DNA of 64,000 nucleotides from Azophilus sp965247035 (GTDB taxonomy: Bacteria > Pseudomonadota > Gammaproteobacteria > Pseudomonadales > Azotimanducaceae): NCBI GenBank assembly GCA_965247035.1, contig CBDFGJ010000001.1, forward strand, positions 372,001 through 436,000. The letters are read 5' to 3'. Position 1 is the stretch's first letter. Every line of letters begins with the position of its first letter. Positions 9,601 to 18,442 of the stretch are shown here, piece by piece. Both the position numbers and the translations under genes were made by a program. The notes below the pieces were generated by a model, which was not told where the DNA came from, did not search any database, and saw only the letters and a program-made list of their open reading frames with translations.

Positions 9601-10472
9601 CTGACCCGGTGTCAGCTCGGGGCCTTTGGGGCGGGCTGGTCATCAATGGCAACGCGCCGATCAACGACTGCCCCGAGGGCGCCGCAGGCGGCGCCGCTGA
9701 CTGCGTGAAGGAAGGGGAGGCCAACTCCGGCCTCTTTGGCGGCGCTGACCCGAACGATTCGAGCGGCCTGCTGCGCTATGTGGTGGTCAAGTACGCCGGC
9801 TCCAACGTGGACCCGGAGAATCAATTGAACGGCATCGCCTTCCAAGGCGTTGGCGACGGCACTGAAGTGGACTACATCGAGGCGTACAACAACTTGGATG
9901 ACGGCCTGGAGTTCTTCGGCGGCACGGTGAACGCCAAGCATGTCGTGTTGGTGGGCAACGCCGATGACAGTCTGGATTGGACGGATGGCTGGCGCGGAGG
10001 CATTCAGTACCTGCACATCGTGCAGCCTGCCGGCTTAAGCGCTGACAACATGATCGAGGCGGACAATCGGGAGGGTGATGAGCTGGCAACCCCTGTGTCC
10101 GAACCTTGGCTCGCCAACATGACCATGATCGGGCACCCGGGCGAGCGAGCCATTCGCCTGCGTCGAGGCAGCGGATTGCACTTGTTCAACTCCAGGGTGT
10201 CCGGCTCCGCCACCTGTTTGCGGGTGCAGGGCGAATCCTTGAATCAGCTTGGCGGCGGCATTGAGTTCGCCGGAGTCGGCCTTGATTGCGCAGCCGTCAA
10301 CGAAGGCGACACCGCGGTGCAGCCCTTCCTGGACGGCTCAACCAACGTCACCCAAGACGGCTCCTCGCCGACGCCAGTGTCGCTGCCCGATCGCTTTGAA
10401 AATGCGGGCAGTTTGGTGATTGGATCCGATGTGGCCAACTGGGGCGCCGGTTGGACGGTGGGTGTGAACTAG
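6627..10472 (+). CDS. Large lipoprotein of three 400-residue repeats, partner of TonB-dependent receptor
   Basis: A 1281-residue predicted outer-membrane lipoprotein: signal peptide with lipobox LVAC (Cys22), a low-complexity PDPNPDPDPDPG linker (~45-60), then three tandem domains. The hallmark tryptophan block (WGGLIINGYAPINDCPEG, WGGLIINGNAPINDCPEG, WGGLVINGNAPINDCPEG) begins at residues 201, 601 and 1001, an exact 400-residue (1200-bp) period. Each unit has beta-helix-like repetitive sequence with a GLFGG turn, NLDDGVE, NADDSLDWTDGW and IEADNREG acidic patches that could bind metal ions, and paired Cys. Single-unit relatives are commonly found next to TonB receptors. The next gene is such a receptor, 51 bp downstream. 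Role inferred: surface capture or hydrolysis of a ligand for the receptor. Start supported by GAGGAAG. Confidence 0.85.
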   Translation: MIVEDFCRIAALLFAAVILVACGGSSNNASPGSVVVEVPVVSGPDPAPDPNPDPDPDPGDGMTIASVIPPRLESVIADSGEMADASFGSKPIYTIDASVLANGELDPTGLLLGNDFIFELAGGAVRVTAADGAAPSSGGALPGCLLEVAPGGMIVGVSSTDFLVVNRGCALMAEGTAEQPIRFTAKAEVMGEAEDNDRGLWGGLIINGYAPINDCPEGASVGTDECVKEGEANSGLFGGSNSDDNSGVLRYVSVRFAGANVDQENQLNGIAFQAVGSGTEVDYVQVHNNLDDGVELFGGTVSAKHVVLTGNADDSLDWTDGWTGRIQYLYIEQTDSADNAIEADNREGAENAQPRSNPTIANMSVLGKADERALRIRRGTGLALRNSFIDGSQRCLRVDGASRGLIGTELTFEGVSFACTQTHDRDEDGVVQAYLDGATNVSQNGDRVEPVGLSDAFFDNTDFIGAFGADDWSAGWTYPGSVSQAMQPDFGCPDGTAVSSRRVNDQRVCRLSGTITSDLLLTSNNLYELVGKVAIGRDNENSTTLTVQAGGTIFGGTNVDFLVISRGSQIIAKGTRTAPIILTSLSDLTGSVDVATTRGEWGGLIINGNAPINDCPEGAQGGAEDCIKEGEANSGLFGGDNAQDSSGVLNYVVVKYAGSNVDQENQLNGISFQAVGAGTEVDYVQVHNNLDDGVEFFGGTVSAKHVVLTGNADDSLDWTDGWQGSIQYLLINQAEDSADNGIEADNREGDETASPRSRPRIANMTLVGNPAERAIRLRRGTGLELYNSKVFGSDHCLRVQGDSLNQLGTGIRFDGVSFDCSTVVEGDDVAATNNLLSGSNVSVTGQSVVAADLAGDADFEPTAYIGAVENADNDWSLGWTIGMPNPEIALACPAGVAEVNAIGGRRTCQLAGTYDVDMSLTRGNYYVLDGKVTIGGDNENSAILDIASGVTIIGDDPEDFLIISRGSKIRARGTRNAPVQLTALGDVTGAITDPVSARGLWGGLVINGNAPINDCPEGAAGGAADCVKEGEANSGLFGGADPNDSSGLLRYVVVKYAGSNVDPENQLNGIAFQGVGDGTEVDYIEAYNNLDDGLEFFGGTVNAKHVVLVGNADDSLDWTDGWRGGIQYLHIVQPAGLSADNMIEADNREGDELATPVSEPWLANMTMIGHPGERAIRLRRGSGLHLFNSRVSGSATCLRVQGESLNQLGGGIEFAGVGLDCAAVNEGDTAVQPFLDGSTNVTQDGSSPTPVSLPDRFENAGSLVIGSDVANWGAGWTVGVN

Positions 10473-10523
10473 GGCCATGGTGGCAAGTGCAAGGTTCCAG
10501 CGTTAGTTGCAGCGGCTAGTTGG

Positions 10524-13196
10524 ATGAAACGAAAGCGGACAATCCTGCTGGCGACGGCGCTCATCGCCGGCGCCGCCCTTGCCGCCGAGGCGCAAGAGAC
10601 CGACGAGGAGGCGGCGTGGACGCCGGCTGCCGTAGACATCGGTTCCATTGAGGAAGTGGTTGTGCTGGGTCAGTTCATACCGGACGAAAAGCGCACCACT
10701 GCGGAAGTCTCCAACGTGCTAGATGCCGAAGCGCTGTCGCTGCTTGCCGACACCAGCGTTGGCGACGCCCTGTCTAGGGTTACCGGCTTGAGCCTGGTCG
10801 GCGGCAAGTACGTTTATGTGCGCGGTCTGGGCGAGCGCTATTCCTTAACCTTGCTGGACGGCGCCCGCATCTCTTCGGCGGTGCCGTTTCAGAAGACGGT
10901 GCCCTTGGACATCGTGCCCAACAGCATCGTCCGCAACCTGCTGGTGCAGAAAACCTACTCATCGACCTATCCGGGCGATTTCAGTGGCGGTGTGGTGCTG
11001 ATCCGCACCAAGGCGACGCCGGAAGAGAACTACCTTTCGGTCAAGGTTCAAGGCGGCGGCAATTCAGAGACCACTGGCGAGGGCGGCCTGTCCTATCACG
11101 GCGGTGGCGATGACAACTGGGGCTTCGACGATGGCACTAGGAACATTCCGGACAACATCAAGTTGATTTCCAGCGAGGAATTTGAAGCCACGCCCTGGCC
11201 GCAAAGCGCTGGCCTGGGCAACAGCTTCCACAACTTTTGGCACATCCGGAAAAAGGACAGGCTGAAGCCAAATTGGACTGGCGACGGTGAAGTGGGTTAC
11301 CGCTACGACCTTGAAAACGGCCTGTCCCTTGGACTTTTGGCGGCCGGCAAGTACGGCAACGAGTATCAGAACCGGGACAAGGACTTTCGCCGCTACGAGT
11401 TCACCGGCGTTAATGGAGGCAGTACGCAAACGGTGGACTACCAGCAGTTCACCACCCATCAGACCATCAATTGGAGTGGCTTTGTGAACCTGGGCATGGA
11501 GTTCAACAACGATCATTCCATGCAGTTCTCGCAAGTCATACTGCGCCAGACAGATAACGAAACCCAGCAATTCCGGGGGCTGTCCAGTGAGGACGACGTC
11601 AGCACCGGCACCGAGGTGGTGAGCTATCGGCTGCAATGGGCGGAAAACTACATTCGCTCCACTCAACTTAAAGGGGAGCACTATTTCAATCTAGGCCCGC
11701 TCGATCAGTTGAGCTTGAACTGGCGGGTGGTGGACGGGGCCGCCACGCGGGACACCCCGGACGTTCGCACCTACACCTACGCCCACAACTCCGATGGACT
11801 GGAGGAAGTGGTCACGCCCAACCGGCAAGCGGCTGGTGACTTGCGGGAAGTGTTCCAAGCGCCGGCCAGAACCTTCTCCAAGCTGCGGGATGAAATTGAG
11901 GAGTACGGGGTCGATATCGAAGTTCCCTTCACCTTGGCTGATGCGGATGTCATCCTCAAGGCGGGTTGGGCGGATTACCAGCGCGTTCGCGACAGCCGCT
12001 CCCGTCTTTTCCGCTTTGACTTGACTCGTTTCGCGCCGAGTTGGGTTGCGCTAATGGCACCGGAACAGCTTTTTGGGGTGGACAACTGGAGGCGTCGCTA
12101 TTTGGATGTTCGAGACTTCTCGGCCGGCGCAGCTAACGCCAGCGGCATCTTTCCCTTTGCTGACTCGGGTGAGGAAACCTCTGCCTGGTACCTTGGCCTG
12201 GATGCCCAACTCACCGGCCGCATTCGGCTGGCTGTTGGTTTGCGGCTGGAGCACACCACCCTGTTTGCCGACGCTTATGGCGGCAACACCCAGGCCGGCA
12301 CCAGCAACGCCGTGCGGCAGAAGTACAAGGATTCGTTACCAGCGGCGTCGCTGACGTTTGAGTTCATCAACGACATGCAGCTGCGCTTGGCCTACTCCGA
12401 AACGGTGAATCGACCGAGCCTGCTGGAGATCACCGGCACCACCATCCGCAATCCGGAGGACTCCAACCTCTACCGCGGCAACGTGTTCCTTAAGCCGGCC
12501 ACGCTCACCAATTGGGATGCTCGTTGGGAATGGTACTTCGGCTTTGCCGACAGCCTCTCCGTCGGCTTCTTCCGCAAGGAGTTTGAAGACCCCATCGAGG
12601 TTGGCAAGGTGCAGGCGCAAAACGACATATTCACTTGGTTCAACGGCGACACTGCCGAGCTTGACGGTATGGAAATTGAATTGCGCAAGGAGCTGCCCTT
12701 CAACGATTGGTTCGGCTGGGGCGAAAATTGGAATCCATTCGCCCTGAACGCCAACATCTCCCTCATTAGATCCGAAGTGGTTCTCCTTGGCGAAGGGGAA
12801 ACGGCGGCCGACGTGCCGGTGACCGACTCCCGCCGCATCGCCCGGCTGTTTGAGAACGAGCGCGACATCACTGGCCAATCGGACCTACTAGGCAACCTGA
12901 TTCTGTCCTACACCAACTACGGGAAGGGCATTGAAGGCTCCTTGGCCTACAACTACACGGGCGAGCGGATTGTGTTGGTGGGCGCCGAGAATGCTCCGAA
13001 CATCGTCGAGGGGGCTCGCGGGCAGCTTGACCTCCTGTTGCGCTTGGGCTTTCGGAAGTTCAACAGCGACTTTGAGTTGGAGCTCAAGGTCAAGGACATT
13101 CTGGATGAGAAGGTGGACTGGACCCAAGGCGGCTTGGTGTATGAAAGCTACAAGCCGGGTATCAGCTACAGCTTGGCGGTCAAGCTAACCATCTAG
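10524..13196 (+). CDS. TonB-dependent outer-membrane receptor
   Basis: An 890-residue receptor. A signal peptide (MKRKRTILLATALIAGAALA) is followed by a short N-terminal stretch with EEVVVLGQF, the TonB-box-like segment, then a plug domain (~60-180: SVGDALSRVTGLSL, VRGLGERYSLTLLDG, STYPGDFSGGVVLIRTK) and a beta-barrel to the C-terminus (ISYSLAVKLTI). The RGLGERY and SGGVV blocks are typical of the carbohydrate/oligomer-type receptors of Proteobacteria. It is downstream of the triplicated lipoprotein and shares its Pho-box-like promoter, so a phosphorus-containing ligand is a reasonable inference. Transport is energised by TonB-ExbBD, not present in this window. Its stop directly abuts the convergent hemB stop. 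Confidence 0.92.
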   Translation: MKRKRTILLATALIAGAALAAEAQETDEEAAWTPAAVDIGSIEEVVVLGQFIPDEKRTTAEVSNVLDAEALSLLADTSVGDALSRVTGLSLVGGKYVYVRGLGERYSLTLLDGARISSAVPFQKTVPLDIVPNSIVRNLLVQKTYSSTYPGDFSGGVVLIRTKATPEENYLSVKVQGGGNSETTGEGGLSYHGGGDDNWGFDDGTRNIPDNIKLISSEEFEATPWPQSAGLGNSFHNFWHIRKKDRLKPNWTGDGEVGYRYDLENGLSLGLLAAGKYGNEYQNRDKDFRRYEFTGVNGGSTQTVDYQQFTTHQTINWSGFVNLGMEFNNDHSMQFSQVILRQTDNETQQFRGLSSEDDVSTGTEVVSYRLQWAENYIRSTQLKGEHYFNLGPLDQLSLNWRVVDGAATRDTPDVRTYTYAHNSDGLEEVVTPNRQAAGDLREVFQAPARTFSKLRDEIEEYGVDIEVPFTLADADVILKAGWADYQRVRDSRSRLFRFDLTRFAPSWVALMAPEQLFGVDNWRRRYLDVRDFSAGAANASGIFPFADSGEETSAWYLGLDAQLTGRIRLAVGLRLEHTTLFADAYGGNTQAGTSNAVRQKYKDSLPAASLTFEFINDMQLRLAYSETVNRPSLLEITGTTIRNPEDSNLYRGNVFLKPATLTNWDARWEWYFGFADSLSVGFFRKEFEDPIEVGKVQAQNDIFTWFNGDTAELDGMEIELRKELPFNDWFGWGENWNPFALNANISLIRSEVVLLGEGETAADVPVTDSRRIARLFENERDITGQSDLLGNLILSYTNYGKGIEGSLAYNYTGERIVLVGAENAPNIVEGARGQLDLLLRLGFRKFNSDFELELKVKDILDEKVDWTQGGLVYESYKPGISYSLAVKLTI

Positions 13197-14198
13197 CTAG
13201 CCCGCACTTTGCGCCAGCGTACTGGCCACTTGCTTGGCGAAATAGGTGAGGATGCCGTCAGCCCCGGCCCGTTTGAGGCAGGTCAATGACTCGACGATCA
13301 CTTTTTCGTTCAGCCATCCAGCTTGCACCGCCGCCATGTGCATGGCGTATTCGCCGCTGACCTGGTAGGCGAAGGTGGGTGCTTCAAAGCGATCCTTCAC
13401 CCGGCGGATGACGTCTAGGTACGGCATTCCGGGCTTCACCATCACCATGTCGGCGCCTTCGTCGAGGTCCAGGGCGATCTCGTGCAGGGCCTCGTTGCTG
13501 TTCGCCGGGTCCATTTGGTAGGTGAACTTGTCGCCGCCGCCGAGCGCCGCGCCCGAACCCACCGCATCACGGAACGGGCCGTAGTAGTGCGAGGCGTACT
13601 TGGCCGAATAGGCCATGATGAGGGTGTTCACATGGCCTTCGCCTTCCAGGATTTGGCGAATGGCGCCAATGCGCCCATCCATCATGTCCGACGGCGCGAT
13701 GACATCGCTGCCGGCATCGGCGCAGACCATCGCCTGCTTGCACAGCGCTTCTATGGTCAGGTCGTTGTCCACGTAGCCAGCAGCGTTGATGATGCCATCG
13801 TGACCGTGGGTGGTGTAGGGGTCGAGCGCTGCGTCAGTGATGACGCCAAGCTCCGGCACCGCTTGCTTAACCGCCTCAACCGCCCTTGGAATCAGCCCTT
13901 GGGGATTGTGGGCTTCGGCACCGTCAAGGCTGTGCAGGCTGGGCTCCACGTTGGGGAATAGGGCGATGGCGGGAATGCCCATGGCCGCTATCTTTTCCGC
14001 TTCCCGGACCAGCCGGTCGATGGATTGCCGCCCAATGCCAGGCATGGAAGCGACCGGCAGCGACTTGTTGACGCCCTCTATGACGAACAGGGGGCAGATC
14101 AGGTCACTACTGGTTAGCGTTGTTTCCCGGACCAGCTGGCGGCTGAATTTCTGGGCCCGAACGCGGCGCAGGCGAGTGTTGGGGAACTTTCTTGGCAT
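13197..14198 (-). CDS. hemB: Delta-aminolevulinic acid dehydratase (porphobilinogen synthase)
   Basis: A 333-residue HemB, which condenses two 5-aminolevulinate molecules to porphobilinogen in haem synthesis in the cytosol. The Schiff-base lysine is in MVMVKPGMPYLD and the second active-site lysine in YSAKYASHYYGPFRDA. The metal-site segment is DAALDPYTTHGHDG with Asp in place of the Cys residues of zinc enzymes, so this is the Mg-dependent, Cys-free type seen in Pseudomonas. Length is normal. It is convergent with the TonB receptor gene, with adjoining stop codons, and no terminator is visible between them. Haem demand fits the ctaA/ctaB genes elsewhere in the window. Confidence 0.97.
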   Translation of the reverse strand: MPRKFPNTRLRRVRAQKFSRQLVRETTLTSSDLICPLFVIEGVNKSLPVASMPGIGRQSIDRLVREAEKIAAMGIPAIALFPNVEPSLHSLDGAEAHNPQGLIPRAVEAVKQAVPELGVITDAALDPYTTHGHDGIINAAGYVDNDLTIEALCKQAMVCADAGSDVIAPSDMMDGRIGAIRQILEGEGHVNTLIMAYSAKYASHYYGPFRDAVGSGAALGGGDKFTYQMDPANSNEALHEIALDLDEGADMVMVKPGMPYLDVIRRVKDRFEAPTFAYQVSGEYAMHMAAVQAGWLNEKVIVESLTCLKRAGADGILTYFAKQVASTLAQSAG

Positions 14199-14692
14199 GG
14201 GGAGGCTTCCGCAATGTTAAACGGGTTGAACCCTCATGCGGAAGCGGAGCGCCTGTGGTTGGGGCGGCCAGCCGCCAAGGGCTGCGGACGGTCGGCATCG
14301 GCGAACCGCCGGCTGCTTCAACGTCAACCTATTCAAATTGTGCTCCCCGCGTCTGGCAGCCGAGTTCCTCCCCAAGGCGGAAATATAACACAGGTTGGGG
14401 GCTGCCCCCTTCGTTGACGCCGTTGGCCTAAGCACCGCCATCCCTCCCGTTCGGCCTAGTGCAGGCTGGAGCCCTTGTGCATGGGTTCAGACACATTGCG
14501 GAATTTCGACCCCGGCGATTTTCGGCGCATTGGCGCGCTGGTGCCGACGGGGTGACGGGCTGCGGACGCCCCGCCGCCGGTTCACGCACACTTGGCTTTT
14601 CCACAAACCAAGGGGTCCGTACAGTTCGTTGATGCGGCTGCCCAAACCGGGCAAAATGCGGCAATATCCTTAATGGCAGTCGAGGTTGCGCT
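14199..14692. other. Intergenic region without recognisable gene
   Basis: About 490 bp between divergent hemB and the monooxygenase, so both promoters should lie here. Open frames present are short and unlike known proteins. One short motif, TTCAGACACATTGCGGAATT near 14485-14504, recurs inverted near 45673-45692 (with one or two changes); I cannot assign it. Confidence 0.5.
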
Positions 14693-16225
14693 ATGGATCA
14701 ATCGTGCGTGGAGCAGTTTGATGTGGTCATCGTTGGAGCCGGGGTGTCCGGCATTGGCGCGGCCTGTCATTTGCGTCGGCAATGTCCGAACCGAACCTTC
14801 ACCATCCTAGAGGGTCGAGACGCCTTGGGCGGCACTTGGGATCTGTTCCGCTACCCCGGCATCCGTTCAGACAGCGACATGCACACCTTCGGCTACAACT
14901 TCAAGCCGTGGCGAAGCCCCAAGTCCATAGCCGATGGGCCGTCAATACAGGCTTATGTGCGGGAGGCGGCGCAGGAGCACGGCCTGCTGCCTCAGATTCG
15001 CTTCGGGCATCGGGTCATCGCTGCATCCTGGTCCACCGAGGAAGCGCGCTGGCTGGTTGAGGCGCAGCACCTTGACTCGCACGAACAGGTCAACTTCACT
15101 TGCAACTTCCTGTTTATGTGCAGTGGGTATTACAGCTACGAGGGTGGCTACACACCTGACTTCCCGGGCATTGAGCAGTTTCAAGGGCCGGTCATCCATC
15201 CCCAAGCATGGCCCGATGACCTAGACTACGCCGGCAAGCGCGTAGCGGTGATCGGCAGCGGCGCCACGGCCATGACCTTAGTGCCCGCCATGGCGGAAAA
15301 AGCGGCTCTGGTCACCATGATTCAGCGCTCTCCCACCTACGTGATCTCCCGCCCGGAGCGGGATGCCATAGCCAACTGGCTGCGGCGCTGGCTGCCGGAG
15401 AAGCTGGCCTACGCCATCATCCGCTGGAAGAACGTGCGTTTTCAGCAATACGTGTATCGCCAAACACGGGTGGCGCCGGAAGCCGTCAAGGCGAAGCTGC
15501 TGGCGTTGGTGCGCAGGCACTTGGGGCCGGATTACGATGTGGACAAACACTTCACGCCATCGTACTCCCCTTGGGATCAGCGCCTGTGCCTGATACCGGA
15601 TGCGGATCTGTTCAATGCCATCAACAGCGGCAAGGCCGAGGTTGTGACCGACACCATTGACGGCTTGACCGCCACCGGCGTGAAGTTGGCCTCAGGGCAG
15701 GAAGTTGAAGCGGACATCCTAGTGACGGCCACCGGCCTTAATCTTTGCGTTTTTGGCGACGTTCAATTGACTGTCGATGGCGCTCCGGTCCACTTTCCGG
15801 ACCGGCTCAACTACAAGGGCATGATGTTTTCGGATGTGCCCAACATGGCCAACGTGTTCGGCTACGTGAATGCTTCTTGGACGTTGCGGGCCGACCTCAC
15901 TGCGGAGTATGTTTGCCGCCTGCTCAATCGCATGGATGAGTTGGGCGTGCGCCAATGCACGGCCCGCCTGCGGGACGAAGATCGGGACATGGAGATGCGG
16001 CCTTGGATCCGGGGGTTTACGCCGGGCTACATGGCGAGGTCCATTCATTTGTTTCCCAAGCAGGGGGACCGGGATCCTTGGCGCAACACGCAAAACTACA
16101 TTCTGGACAAGAAAATCGTGCGCAACGCCCCGTTGGAGGATGGAGCGCTTTGCTTCGACAACCCGGTGCCGGCCGCCACGCAATCGGAATCTTTGACGGC
16201 GCAGCCGGTTCGCAGCGCCGCCTGA
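14693..16225 (+). CDS. Flavin-containing monooxygenase, Baeyer-Villiger type
   Basis: A 510-residue FAD/NADPH enzyme. The N-terminal FAD-binding motif is VIVGAGVSGIG, followed by GGTWDLFRYPGIRSDSDM, characteristic of Baeyer-Villiger monooxygenases. The family fingerprint FxGxxxHxxxWP is present as FQGPVIHPQAWP, and the NADPH-binding Rossmann motif is VAVIGSGATA. These enzymes insert oxygen next to a carbonyl, making esters or lactones. No lactone-processing partner is adjacent, although the SMP-30 protein ~9 kb away could be one (speculative). It begins after a ~490-bp gap and is followed by a repeat element, so it appears monocistronic. Confidence 0.93.
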   Translation: MDQSCVEQFDVVIVGAGVSGIGAACHLRRQCPNRTFTILEGRDALGGTWDLFRYPGIRSDSDMHTFGYNFKPWRSPKSIADGPSIQAYVREAAQEHGLLPQIRFGHRVIAASWSTEEARWLVEAQHLDSHEQVNFTCNFLFMCSGYYSYEGGYTPDFPGIEQFQGPVIHPQAWPDDLDYAGKRVAVIGSGATAMTLVPAMAEKAALVTMIQRSPTYVISRPERDAIANWLRRWLPEKLAYAIIRWKNVRFQQYVYRQTRVAPEAVKAKLLALVRRHLGPDYDVDKHFTPSYSPWDQRLCLIPDADLFNAINSGKAEVVTDTIDGLTATGVKLASGQEVEADILVTATGLNLCVFGDVQLTVDGAPVHFPDRLNYKGMMFSDVPNMANVFGYVNASWTLRADLTAEYVCRLLNRMDELGVRQCTARLRDEDRDMEMRPWIRGFTPGYMARSIHLFPKQGDRDPWRNTQNYILDKKIVRNAPLEDGALCFDNPVPAATQSESLTAQPVRSAA

Positions 16226-16253
16226 GTTCCCATCATGCATGCCAGGTCAAAGG

Positions 16254-16399
16254 TTAGGAAATCTCTGAAATATTCACAGGCTTTCGCTGTGCAACAAGAC
16301 CAATCTTTTCGATGACGTGTCAGCCATTGAAAACAGATGGTAATGACCCCAGACGCCATGCGATGTCTAATCCTTGAAAGTTAATCAGAGGTTCGTTAG
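16254..16399 (-). mobile_element. ~146-bp inverted-repeat element, copy A
   Basis: One of five related copies in the window (others at 43303, 55815, 59795 and 60920). It starts TTAGGAAATCTCTGAAATAT and ends with TTAATCAGAGGTTCGTTAG, so the ends form imperfect inverted repeats around the core AGGAAnCTCTGA. It encodes no protein and looks like a MITE or a deleted insertion sequence. Orientation is the same as copy E and opposite to B-D. Confidence 0.75.
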
Positions 16400-16505
16400 A
16401 TGGATTTTCCAACAAGCTTGGAATGGCTGACAAATAACCCTCGTTTGTTTGCACCGAAACACTGACCGCCGTTTATTTGGACGGGATGGCAAATTAGGTG
16501 GCGCT

Positions 16506-17540
16506 ATGAAGAAGCTGAGGCTCGGCCTCTATGTTTTGCTTGGCGTTTTCGCCGCTGCTGCGTTGCTGTTTCTTTTTTCCACCCGGGTGCAGGATGCGCT
16601 GCTTGAGCGCGCCATCGCCAGGGTGCTTGCCGTGGCGCCGGATGAGCCTTACGATGGTTTGCGGGTCTTCATGTGCGGCACCTCCTCGCCCCTGCCTGCG
16701 CCAGACCGCGCGCAAGCCTGCGTGGCGGTGACGGCGGGTGAGGATCTGTACATCGTGGACGCCGGCGCCCGCTCGCCGCACAACTTCAATTTGGCCCGGG
16801 TGCCGCTCGGCAACTTGCGCGGGCTGTTCCTGAGCCATTTCCATTCCGACCACATCGCTGCCCTTGGCGACTTCAATCTGCTGTCTTGGGTGGGCGGCCG
16901 CGAGCAGCCCCTTGAGGTGGTTGGCCCAGAAGGCGTTGCGCAGGTGGTGCGGGGGTTCAACCAAGCCTACGCCCAGGATGCGGCCTACCGCACGGCCCAT
17001 CACGGCGCTGCTTTGCTGCCGCCGCATTTGTTTCCAATGCAGTCGCGAACGATTCAGCCCGGTGTGGTCCTGGATCGGGATGGCTTGGTGGTCACCGCTT
17101 TCGAGGTCAATCACGAGCCCGTTCGGCCAGCGGTGGGCTACAGGTTTGAATACCGTGGACGCAGCTTGGTGGTCAGTGGCGACGCGGTGGTCGATGAATC
17201 AATGCGCCGCGCCGTCGAAGGGGCGGACTTGGTGCTGCACGATGGCATATCCATACCCATTGTTCAGGCGTTGGAGGCAGGCGCCTTGGCTGCTGGACTG
17301 AGCCGGCAGGCCAAGATATTCGAGGACATTCAGACCTATCATGCACCCCTGCGCGAGCTTTACGAACTGGCTGCAACGGGCAACCTGGGCAAGCTGGGCA
17401 TCTACCATTTCGTTCCGCCTCCGCGAAATGTCCTGTTCGACATCATTTTGCGCCGTCATGCGCCGGCCGACGTTCTCTTCACGGAGGACGCCATGAGGAT
17501 TGACCTGCAGGCCGGCAGTGCGGACATCAACGTGCACTGA
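16506..17540 (+). CDS. Membrane-anchored metallo-beta-lactamase-fold hydrolase
   Basis: A 344-residue protein from the ATG at 16506, which follows AGGTGG at a good distance. Residues ~5-25 form a signal anchor (LRLGLYVLLGVFAAAALLFLF). The catalytic domain has the zinc motif HFHSDH, an upstream CGTSSPLPAPDRAQA segment and downstream NHEPVRPAVGYRF and VSGDAVVDE (Asp ligand), most like RNase Z/arylsulfatase-type phosphodiesterases of the MBL superfamily. Because of the anchor it probably acts in the periplasm, which argues against tRNA processing. Substrate unknown; a periplasmic phosphodiester or sulfate ester is possible. The frame is open upstream to 16449 but that region lacks a ribosome site. 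Confidence 0.85.
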   Translation: MKKLRLGLYVLLGVFAAAALLFLFSTRVQDALLERAIARVLAVAPDEPYDGLRVFMCGTSSPLPAPDRAQACVAVTAGEDLYIVDAGARSPHNFNLARVPLGNLRGLFLSHFHSDHIAALGDFNLLSWVGGREQPLEVVGPEGVAQVVRGFNQAYAQDAAYRTAHHGAALLPPHLFPMQSRTIQPGVVLDRDGLVVTAFEVNHEPVRPAVGYRFEYRGRSLVVSGDAVVDESMRRAVEGADLVLHDGISIPIVQALEAGALAAGLSRQAKIFEDIQTYHAPLRELYELAATGNLGKLGIYHFVPPPRNVLFDIILRRHAPADVLFTEDAMRIDLQAGSADINVH

Positions 17541-17633
17541 CCGGTCTGTGGCACCTGCGGTCCGCCCCCGTCCCCGCCGCCAAGGCGAATCATTCAGCCT
17601 CCTGAACCCGCAATAGGCGCCATTTCTTCGCTG

Positions 17634-17663
17634 GCGATAGGGGGTTGTGCGATAGGGGGTTGT
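17634..17663. repeat. Two tandem 15-bp repeats
   Basis: GCGATAGGGGGTTGT occurs twice head to tail (17634-17648, 17649-17663) in the 220-bp leader upstream of the PuuD-like gene. It may be replication slippage or a double binding site. Confidence 0.8.
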
Positions 17664-17760
17664 AAAGAAGGGCCTCGGTCCCGTTGATGACAGCGCCACT
17701 GGATTGGATGTATATTCCGGCATGGTCAAACAATCCACAACCAATTGAGAGGGGCATGCG

Positions 17761-18420
17761 ATGGACATGGCGGTTATTGACTACTTGGTGAAGTGGGCGC
17801 ACTACTTGGTCGGCATTACTTGGATCGGCCTGCTGTACTACTTCAACTTCGTGCAGACGGAGTATTTCAAGGAAGCTGACGGGGGTGCCCGTACGGACGC
17901 CTTCGTCAAGTTGGTGCCGAGAGCCCTTTGGTGGTTCCGCTGGGGTGCTATGCTCACCTTCCTTACCGGGCTCATCATGTTGGGGCGTCTCGGTGTTGGC
18001 GTGACGATTGACATCACCGTCGGCTCGGTTCTGGCGATTTTGATGTTCCTGAACGTGTGGCTCATCATCTGGCCCAATCAGCGAATCTTGATTGCCTCCA
18101 ACGAGCAGATTCAGGGCGGCGGCGAAGCCTTGGCGGAAGCGGCCGCGGCTGCGCCCAAGGCGGCTTTGGCTTCGCGCACCAACACCCTGTTCTCCATTCC
18201 CATGCTGTACTTCATGGGTTCAAGCGCACATCTGCACAATGGCTCCGTCATGGCCAACAGTACGGCGTTAATCGCGATTTTGATCATCATCGCCGCCATT
18301 GAGGTGAACGCAGTGATGGGCAGGCCTGGGCCGATCGCCACGATCAAAGGCGTCATCGCGTACGGCTTCGTGCTTTGGGCGGTGCTGCTCGGCTTGCTGA
18401 ACTTGCTGAAGCTGCTCTAG
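17761..18420 (+). CDS. PuuD-like urate-oxidase N-terminal-domain membrane protein
   Basis: A 219-residue integral membrane protein with about five to six hydrophobic segments. The N-terminal HYLVGITWIGLLYYFNFVQ and the WWFRWGAMLTFLTGL segment match the membrane domain found at the N-terminus of PuuD-type urate hydroxylases (DUF989). In PuuD this is followed by a cytochrome c domain; none is present, and no purine-degradation gene is nearby, so urate oxidation should not be assumed. His residues in the helices (His14, and SSAHLHNG near 160) could bind haem. Start supported by GAGAGGGG upstream. A perfect 12-bp inverted repeat lies just downstream. Confidence 0.75.
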   Translation: MDMAVIDYLVKWAHYLVGITWIGLLYYFNFVQTEYFKEADGGARTDAFVKLVPRALWWFRWGAMLTFLTGLIMLGRLGVGVTIDITVGSVLAILMFLNVWLIIWPNQRILIASNEQIQGGGEALAEAAAAAPKAALASRTNTLFSIPMLYFMGSSAHLHNGSVMANSTALIAILIIIAAIEVNAVMGRPGPIATIKGVIAYGFVLWAVLLGLLNLLKLL

Positions 18421-18442
18421 CAGGTGCGCCACCGGCCAATGC

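Noticed and set aside
13190..13200. Shared terminator between the TonB receptor gene and hemB
   Set aside because: The stops adjoin (TAGCTA), leaving no room for a hairpin with a T-run.
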